Shown here piece after piece: positions 58,430 to 64,000 of a stretch of 64,000 bases of DNA; position 1 is the stretch's first letter; each line of letters begins with the position of its first letter. The translations under genes were made by a program, and so were the position numbers. The stretch is from Brevibacterium sp. 'Marine'. Its GTDB lineage: Bacteria; Actinomycetota; Actinomycetes; Actinomycetales; Brevibacteriaceae. Location: assembly GCF_012844365.1 (NCBI RefSeq), contig NZ_CP051626.1, forward strand, positions 2,232,001 through 2,296,000. Reading direction: 5' to 3'. A model generated the notes under the pieces. The model was given only the letters and a program-made list of their open reading frames with translations. It was not told where the DNA came from and did no database searches.

Positions 58430-59413
58430 TTAGCGGAGGCGGGCGAGGCGGGCGACTTCTGAGACGAACCATTCGACAGCGTAGACGGGGTCGCGCCCTC
58501 CGCCCTTGACGGCCGCGTCGGCCTCGGCCGCGGCGATGAGCGACTGGCCCAGTGCCACCTCGTTCCACCGCCTCACCTCCCGGCGGGCACGGTCGACCTG
58601 CCACGGCGCCATCTTCAGCTCCGAGGCCAGCTCCCCGCTGGTGCCGGAGAATCCCTGCACCTTCGCCATGCCGCGCAGCTTCATCGCCACTGCCGCCACG
58701 AGCGGGACCGGATCGGACCCGGTCGACAGCGCATGCCTGAGCAGACTCAGCGCGTTCTTCGCATCACCGGCCACGGCCGCATCGGCGACCTTGAAGCCGG
58801 TGGCCTCGACCCGCCCGCCGTAGTACTGGTCGACGACCTCGGCGGTGATCGTGCCTTCGGTGTCTTCGATGAGCTGGTCGACTCCGGCATTGAGTTCGGC
58901 CAGATCGGAGCCCAGCGCCGACATGAGCGCGGCCATTCCCGCTTCGTCGATGCGTCGCTTCGCGGTCTTGAACCGGGTCTGAGCGAACTTCGCCCGATCG
59001 CTTTCGTTCTTCAGCACCGCCGCGTCGACGCGCGGGAACCCGGCGGAGTCGAGCTTCTTGATGAGCTTCGCTCCCCGATTGCCGCCGGCGTGCAGCAGCA
59101 CCACCACGGCGTCATCGTTCGGGGCGTCCAGATAGTCGAGCGCGTCCTTGAGGAAGTCTTCCGAACACTTCTCGACGGCATCGACGACGATGAGCTTCGA
59201 GGCGGAGAACAGAGACGGTGAAGCCGCCATCGCCAACTCACCGGCCTGGTATCCGGCAGCATCGAACTCGATCTCTTCGGGGTCCTGCTTCCGCGCGGCC
59301 GACACGATGCGATCCTTGGCCATGCGCACAAGCACCGATTCACCGCCGGAGATCATGACGACAGGGGCGGGTTTCGCCGAGCTCCAGGGGATCAGGGTCT
59401 TCTTCACTGCCAT
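58430..59413 (-). CDS. holA: DNA polymerase III subunit delta
   Basis: Clamp-loader subunit that opens the beta clamp. 327 residues from the ATG at 59413; a second ATG at 59443 has no binding site. Members have a AAA+ fold without a Walker A lysine. Here PVVMISGGESVLVRMAKDRIVSAA at the N-terminus, KLIVVDAVEKCSEDFLKDALDYL, and the helical C-domain with FKVADAAVAGDAKNALSLLRHALSTGSDPVPLVAAVAMKLR are characteristic. Follows comEC. Confidence 0.92.
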   Translation of the reverse strand: MAVKKTLIPWSSAKPAPVVMISGGESVLVRMAKDRIVSAARKQDPEEIEFDAAGYQAGELAMAASPSLFSASKLIVVDAVEKCSEDFLKDALDYLDAPNDDAVVVLLHAGGNRGAKLIKKLDSAGFPRVDAAVLKNESDRAKFAQTRFKTAKRRIDEAGMAALMSALGSDLAELNAGVDQLIEDTEGTITAEVVDQYYGGRVEATGFKVADAAVAGDAKNALSLLRHALSTGSDPVPLVAAVAMKLRGMAKVQGFSGTSGELASELKMAPWQVDRARREVRRWNEVALGQSLIAAAEADAAVKGGGRDPVYAVEWFVSEVARLARLR

Positions 59414-59473
59414 GGACCCCAGCCTATCGCGGCCGTCCGACATGACCGATACGGCGGACCGGCATCCGCGATC

Positions 59474-61813
59474 TCACCTCTGGCCTTCGGCACAGCCCTG
59501 CCCGGTGCTGAATCGACTCTGCGCATAGAGGGCAACCGGACCGCAGTGATCGGTACGCAGCACGGGCACAGGACCGAAGGATCGCAGCGACTTCTCAGTC
59601 GGGTGCCCGTAGCTGTTCTCCCCCACCGAGATGACGCCGAGGCCCGGCGCCGCGGCAGCGAAGAACTCAGGAGCCAGATCGGAGGAGCCGTGGTGAGGTG
59701 CGACGAGCACATCGACCGGCTGTACCTGTTGGGCGAGCACAGACTGCTCCTCGGCTCCGACATCGCCGGGCAGCAGCGTGCTCAGTCCCTCCTGGTCGAC
59801 CCGCACCACCAGGGAGTCCTCGTTGCGCAGCTCTTCGTCGTCCGCGGCCGGAACCGAACGCAGCGGCGGCCACAGCACTTCGAGTCTCGCCGTGTCGAAG
59901 GTCAGCGTCTGGCCACGGTGGATGGGGACCGCCTGCGCACCGGTGTCAGCGATCACGCGCTGCGCGTCGGGCGAGGTCACCACATTCGCGGAGACGAACA
60001 GCCGGTCGATCGTGCGCTCCCACGTCGTGCCGGCGTATCCGGCGAAGTGGTCGGCGTCGAAGTGCGAGATGAACAGGTCGAAGTCCTCGATCCCGGATGC
60101 GTCGAGGCAGGTGTCGATGGGTTTCGGCTCGCGCCCGGTATCGACGACGACACCGCGACCGTCACCGAGGTTGACCACCGCAGCCGAACCCTGACCGACG
60201 TCGCAGACGAGCACCAGCCAGTCCGCGGCCGGCGGCTTCGTCCTCACCGTGACGATGACGACGGCGGTGAGCAGGCAGCACAGAACGACCACGGGCAGAC
60301 CCCAGAGCCTGCGACGCACGAGCATCCCGGTTCCGACCACGGCCAGGCCGAGCAGCCCGAGTGCCAGCAGCGTTCCGACCGGCGGCATCGGCCAGTCGAG
60401 CGCCGCACCGGGCAGGGCGGCGCAGACTCGGGCGACGAGGACGATCCACCAGGCCGGAAACGATCCGATCCAGGCCAGCAGGGTCGAGGCGAAATCGCCT
60501 CCGGGCAGTCCAGTCGTCGCGATGCCGGTGGTCACGAGACTGAGGAATCCTGCCACCGTCGCCGGCATGACCGCGGGTGCGGCCGCGGCGTTGGCGGCGA
60601 CCGACCAGAGTCCGATGCGCGGATCGATCGCCACGAGCACCGGGGTGCACGCGAGTTGGGCGACGAAGGGCACGATGAGTGCGGTCACGAGCACCGTGGG
60701 CAGCAGAGGCAGGTGCACGGCGAGGCGGCGCAGCAGGACCGGGACGACGAATATGATCGCGGCCGTGGAGACCACGGACAGGACGAAGCCCACCGAGGTG
60801 GCCAGCACGGGGACGAAGGCCAGAAGCAGGCTCGCTGTCGAGCACATGACCGCGACCGGGGAGATCCCGCCGCCGCGCAGGAACACGAGGGCCGCCGCGA
60901 TCGCCATTCCGGCGGCGCGGATGGCGCTGGGTTCGAAGCCGACGATGAAGACGTAGCCGAGGCAGGTCAGCACCCCGATGCTCACACGCAGCCGTGGTCC
61001 GGCTCGGCAGGCTCCGGCGAGCAGTCCGGCACCGAGGCTGACGATCGTGACGTTGCTGCCCGATACGGCCGAGACGTGGGTGAGGGAGACGACGCGCATA
61101 TCGTCGACCATCCGGTCGTCCTGCGGTGAGGTGTCGCCGACGACGAGTCCGGGCAGCAGCCGTCCGCCGTCGTTGCCGGCGGCCACCGAATGCTTGCGCA
61201 GTTCGGTGCGAAGCGTCTCTCGCCACTGCCACAGTGCGTTCGGTTCTGTCAGCGCGTGTGGTTCTGCATCGGTGGCGCGGATGTCATCGAGGCGCGTCGT
61301 GCGCATCCGCACCGTCGCCCCGTCCGCAACGGCGTCGGGGCTGAGCACGTGGGTGAACCCTGTGGGGGTGACCAGCATCAGTCGCGTCCAGCCGGAGGCT
61401 CCGGGTTCGCTGTGGCCGACGACGAGGCCCGTGGTCTCGGCGGCCTCATCCGGACCGTGGGCGGCAGCCAGGGCGGTGATCTGGATGGTCAGCAGACAGG
61501 TGAAGACGAGGATTCCGACACCGAGGTGGTGGCGCCGTCGCAGGATCACGACCCCGGCGAGCCCGAGCACGGGGATGCCGTACAGCGCCCACGGCCCCGG
61601 TGCCAGGAGTGCGCTGGCCCAGAGGCCCGCGGCACAGCAGAGGAGCCGGACGGAGCCCGGCCACAGTGCCGCGTGTTCCCGCATCAAGGCGACCGCCGAC
61701 GCGCACCGTTCACGCAGGGCAATCAGTCTGCGCTCCCACGCATGCCGCCGAGTTCGCCTCGTTCGCAGTCGGGTGTGCGCCGCTGCGGGGCCAGGGTCAG
61801 CCGACGGTGACAA
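59474..61813 (-). CDS. comEC: Competence protein ComEC/Rec2 (DNA channel)
   Basis: Membrane channel for single-stranded DNA uptake. Hydrophobic N-terminal helices, an OB-like region, the Competence domain (SLTHVSAVSGSNVTIVSLGAGLLAG) and a C-terminal metallo-beta-lactamase-like domain with FISHFDADHFAGY and LLPGDVGAEEQ. The start is uncertain: TTG at 61813 (779 residues, overlapping comEA by 17 bases) or ATG at 61684 (736 residues), neither with a good binding site. Extensions beyond 61813 overlap comEA heavily and are rejected. Confidence 0.88.
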   Translation of the reverse strand: MSPSADPGPAAAHTRLRTRRTRRHAWERRLIALRERCASAVALMREHAALWPGSVRLLCCAAGLWASALLAPGPWALYGIPVLGLAGVVILRRRHHLGVGILVFTCLLTIQITALAAAHGPDEAAETTGLVVGHSEPGASGWTRLMLVTPTGFTHVLSPDAVADGATVRMRTTRLDDIRATDAEPHALTEPNALWQWRETLRTELRKHSVAAGNDGGRLLPGLVVGDTSPQDDRMVDDMRVVSLTHVSAVSGSNVTIVSLGAGLLAGACRAGPRLRVSIGVLTCLGYVFIVGFEPSAIRAAGMAIAAALVFLRGGGISPVAVMCSTASLLLAFVPVLATSVGFVLSVVSTAAIIFVVPVLLRRLAVHLPLLPTVLVTALIVPFVAQLACTPVLVAIDPRIGLWSVAANAAAAPAVMPATVAGFLSLVTTGIATTGLPGGDFASTLLAWIGSFPAWWIVLVARVCAALPGAALDWPMPPVGTLLALGLLGLAVVGTGMLVRRRLWGLPVVVLCCLLTAVVIVTVRTKPPAADWLVLVCDVGQGSAAVVNLGDGRGVVVDTGREPKPIDTCLDASGIEDFDLFISHFDADHFAGYAGTTWERTIDRLFVSANVVTSPDAQRVIADTGAQAVPIHRGQTLTFDTARLEVLWPPLRSVPAADDEELRNEDSLVVRVDQEGLSTLLPGDVGAEEQSVLAQQVQPVDVLVAPHHGSSDLAPEFFAAAAPGLGVISVGENSYGHPTEKSLRSFGPVPVLRTDHCGPVALYAQSRFSTGQGCAEGQR

Positions 61814-62675
61814 GGTCTTTGAGGCTCTCGAAGGTCTTCGGCCCGATGCCTTTGACGAGCAGCAGATCCTCGACGCTCGCGAACGGCTGCTGGCTGCGGT
61901 GGCTGATGATCGCCTCGGCTGTGACGGGCCCGACCCCGGGCAGGGTCTCGAGGGTCGTGGCATCGGCGGTGTTGAGATCGACCTTCCCCGCCTGACCGGG
62001 TGCTCCGCTGTTCGCGGCTGCGGAAGAATCCGCGGTTCCCGGTGAACCGCTGCCACCTCCCGCGCCCGCTCCCCCAGTTCCAGACGAACCGGTTCCGTCC
62101 TGACCGGTGCCATCTGCGCCCGCACCATCGACGCCGGCTGCCGGTTCTTCTCCCTCTGCCGGGATATGGATCTGCTCACCGTCGGCGAGCACGCGCGCCA
62201 GATTCACCGCTTCGCCGTCGGCTCCGGCGCTCAGTCCTCCGGCGGCTTCGACGGCGTCCTGGACCCGGGCGCCCGCCTTCAGGGTGACCACCGAGGGATC
62301 GTTCACCGCCCCGGTGATGTGGACGATCACCTTCCCGTTCGCTTCCCCGGCCTTCGCCGCAGCGGTTGTCCCTGTTTCGAATCCGTCCTCGGACACAGCA
62401 GGCGACTGGCCGGCTTCTGCACCGTAGCCGGGGTCGTCACCGCTGCCCACAGGCGAATGCTGTGTCGCGGGCCGGAAGAGGAAGAAGGCGAGGCAGAGGA
62501 TGCCGACCGTGGCGATGCCCAGGGCCACCACAACGGGCAGCCGCACCCGTCGGGGCTCGACGGGTTCTTCGTCACCGGCGGTGTCGGCTGTATAGATGTC
62601 GCCCGGCACCCAACCGCCGCGTTCGGCACTGGCACCCAGGAGACCCGCGAAACGATCATCCGGAGACACAGCCAT
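61797..62675 (-). CDS. comEA: ComEA family DNA-binding protein
   Basis: Membrane-anchored DNA receptor for uptake, 292 residues. A cytoplasmic lead is followed by a helix at about 57-77 (PVVVALGIATVGILCLAFFLF), an SLBB domain (VIVHITGAVNDPSVVTLKAGARVQDAVEAAGGLS), a Gly/Ser/Ala-rich linker, and two helix-hairpin-helix motifs (LPGVGPVTAEAIISHR and VKGIGPKTFESLKDL). ATG at 62675. The comEA-comEC-holA order is widely conserved. Confidence 0.92.
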   Translation of the reverse strand: MAVSPDDRFAGLLGASAERGGWVPGDIYTADTAGDEEPVEPRRVRLPVVVALGIATVGILCLAFFLFRPATQHSPVGSGDDPGYGAEAGQSPAVSEDGFETGTTAAAKAGEANGKVIVHITGAVNDPSVVTLKAGARVQDAVEAAGGLSAGADGEAVNLARVLADGEQIHIPAEGEEPAAGVDGAGADGTGQDGTGSSGTGGAGAGGGSGSPGTADSSAAANSGAPGQAGKVDLNTADATTLETLPGVGPVTAEAIISHRSQQPFASVEDLLLVKGIGPKTFESLKDLVTVG

Positions 62676-62802
62676 GACCCGACGGTAAGCTCTGCTGACA
62701 CACGACGGCCATGACAGCGCCCCTGCCTGTGGACAAGGGTTCTGCGTCCACAGGGCTGAGGTGGTCAAGTCACACGAGCGTCCCCGGGCCAGGGTGTGTG
62801 AG

Positions 62803-63678
62803 TCAGGGCTGGGTCTGCACGGTCACGCCGACCGTGCCGGGCCCGACATGGGCGGTGATGATCGTCGACAGCGTCCTGAACGAGGGGTCGAATCCGAGCT
62901 CACGCAGCCGTGAGCTCAGCAGTTCGGCATCGGCTGCGTCCATCTCCCCTTCGGCGTTCTGCACCTCGACCTGCACGGTGTCCTCGGGGTCAGCCACCTC
63001 GGCGGCGGCCTGCGCGGCCAGAGTGACGATCTTCTCCAGTGCTTTGGAGCGAGTGCGCACCCGGGCGAGCGGAACGACGATTCCGGCGTTGAGACCGAGC
63101 ACGGGAACGATCTGCAGGGCCCTGCCCAGCAGCGATGATGCGGCACCGATCCGGCCGCCTCGGCGCAGGTGTTCGAGGCTGCCGGGGGCGAACACGGAAC
63201 GGGTCTCGGCCGCGCACCAGTCGGCGATGGTCCCGGCGATCGATTCGACGTCGAGTCCCTGCCGGATCCCGGCCACAGCCACCCACAGCGCCCCGGCCAA
63301 TCCCGCCGAGGTGGTCCTCGAGTCGACGACGTCGATGAGGATGTCCTCGGCTTCGGCGGCGGTGACCGCAGAATCGCGGGTGCCCGAGAGCTCCGCGGAC
63401 ATGGTCACGACGATGATGGCTTCGGCCCCGTCCTCGCGCAGCCGCGCATAGGCGTCGGAGAACTGAGCCGGGGTGGCCATGGATGTGGTCACCTCGGTGC
63501 CGTCGGTCATCTTCGCGCACAGGTGCCCGGCATCGACCTCACCGTCGGCGAAGGCGACTCCGCCGATGAGCACGGTCAGCGGCACCACGGCGAAGAGGCC
63601 GCCGGTGGCCTCGCTCAGCTCATCGCGTTCGTCAGCGGAGAGCTGTGCCGTGGAGTCGGTGACCAGCCCGATCCTCAT
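62803..63678 (-). CDS. DegV family fatty-acid-binding protein
   Basis: 291 residues beginning MRIGLVTDSTAQLSADERDEL, the DegV signature. EVTTSMATPAQFSDAYARL is the TS(x)P lipid-phosphate-binding loop, and FAPGSLEHLRRGGRIGAASSLLG a conserved C-terminal block. FakB members present fatty acids to the kinase FakA; no fakA is in the window. The ATG at 63678 overlaps the preceding dehydrogenase gene by four bases. Confidence 0.92.
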   Translation of the reverse strand: MRIGLVTDSTAQLSADERDELSEATGGLFAVVPLTVLIGGVAFADGEVDAGHLCAKMTDGTEVTTSMATPAQFSDAYARLREDGAEAIIVVTMSAELSGTRDSAVTAAEAEDILIDVVDSRTTSAGLAGALWVAVAGIRQGLDVESIAGTIADWCAAETRSVFAPGSLEHLRRGGRIGAASSLLGRALQIVPVLGLNAGIVVPLARVRTRSKALEKIVTLAAQAAAEVADPEDTVQVEVQNAEGEMDAADAELLSSRLRELGFDPSFRTLSTIITAHVGPGTVGVTVQTQP

Positions 63679-64000
63679 GGACGGCCCAGCGCCCGGTAGG
63701 TCCAGCCCGCTGCCCGCCACAGTTCGGGGGTGAGCACATTGCGGCCGTCGACGAGCACCTTCCCGCTCACGAGTTCAGCGGTCGCCGCCGGGTCGAGGTC
63801 GCGGTATTCGCGCCATTCGGTCAGCAGCAGCACGGCCTGCGCCCCGGTGATCGCCTCGGTCGTGTCGGCGACGTAGTCGAGTTCGGGGAACGACTTCTGC
63901 GCATTGCCGATCGCCTGCGGGTCGGTGACAGTGACCAGCCCGCCCTGGGTGGCGATGAGTCGGGCCACGGCCAGAGCCGGGGAGTCGCGGACGTCGTCGC
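63675..64000 (-). CDS. UDP-glucose 6-dehydrogenase, C-terminal part (cut by window edge)
   Basis: The last 108 codons of a UDP-glucose/GDP-mannose dehydrogenase. VRDSPALAVARLIATQGG, VTDPQA, AVLLLTEWREYRDLD and VLVDGRNVL match the C-terminal UDP-binding domain of the family. It would make UDP-glucuronate for surface polymers. The catalytic Cys and NAD domain lie beyond the window. Confidence 0.88.
   Translation of the reverse strand, partial: DDVRDSPALAVARLIATQGGLVTVTDPQAIGNAQKSFPELDYVADTTEAITGAQAVLLLTEWREYRDLDPAATAELVSGKVLVDGRNVLTPELWRAAGWTYRALGRP

Overview
The window reads as a chromosome segment of a high-GC Actinomycetota. Supporting signs are the GC-rich third codon positions, many GTG and TTG starts with GGAG-type ribosome binding sites, four-base start/stop overlaps, an actinobacterial-type EF-P and HisRS, DUF3097, DUF349 and TIGR02611 proteins, and a gene order that I recall as close to the Mycobacterium tuberculosis blocks pyrR-carA, nusB-to-thrS and era-to-degV. 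The composition and the Gln/Asn/Tyr-rich membrane proteins suggest a Micrococcales member such as Brevibacterium. That genus call is inference only. I see no prophage, insertion sequence, integron or CRISPR array.

Layout, with almost all core genes on the minus strand and transcribed right to left. 0-4.1 kb: pyrimidine operon pyrR-pyrB-pyrC-(membrane PH-like protein)-carA, with pyrR carrying an apparent one-base frameshift. 4.1-14.4 kb: nusB, efp, aroB, aroK, aroC, a type IV prepilin peptidase, aroE, mltG, ruvX, alaS. 14.5-21.7 kb: rpsD, a CPA2 antiporter, rarA, aspS, hisS. 21.9-27 kb: a metallo-beta-lactamase-fold hydrolase, then plus-strand DUF349 and AbiEi-like genes, then rel. 27-34 kb: secF-secD-yajC, ruvB-ruvA-ruvC, yebC. 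34-40.8 kb: Nudix, S9 peptidase, HIT, thrS, a prion-like DUF4190/DUF4352 protein. 41.1-41.6 kb: four tRNA genes (Gly, Cys, Val, Val). 41.7-50.4 kb: a TIGR02611 protein, zapE, era, CNNM/CBS protein, ybeY, phoH, rsmE, dnaJ, hrcA with a textbook CIRCE operator. 50.4-53 kb: DUF3097 and two DUF4870 paralogues on the plus strand. 53-56.1 kb: hemW, lepA. 56.3-58.3 kb: endonuclease/exonuclease/phosphatase-fold protein, PemK/MazF-like protein and rpsT on the plus strand. 58.4-64 kb: holA, comEC, comEA, degV and the 3' end of a UDP-glucose dehydrogenase gene.

The core genes cover pyrimidine and chorismate synthesis, translation and ribosome maturation (era, ybeY, phoH, lepA, rsmE, rpsD, rpsT, four tRNA synthetases), Sec export, recombination (ruvABC, rarA, ruvX) and stringent and heat-shock control (rel, hrcA-dnaJ). 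The plus-strand genes form small islands that are mostly poorly characterised. They sit between conserved minus-strand blocks and are often bounded by strong bidirectional hairpins, including a perfect 56-bp palindrome between rpsT and holA.

This is mainly a housekeeping region and I did not find a clear new defence or biosynthetic system. The features most worth a second look are the pyrR frameshift inside a palindrome, the 56-bp palindrome, a 13-nt motif repeated behind two terminators, an unpaired AbiEi-like antitoxin gene whose end overlaps rel antisense, an unpaired PemK/MazF gene, and low-complexity expansions in membrane and Sec proteins.
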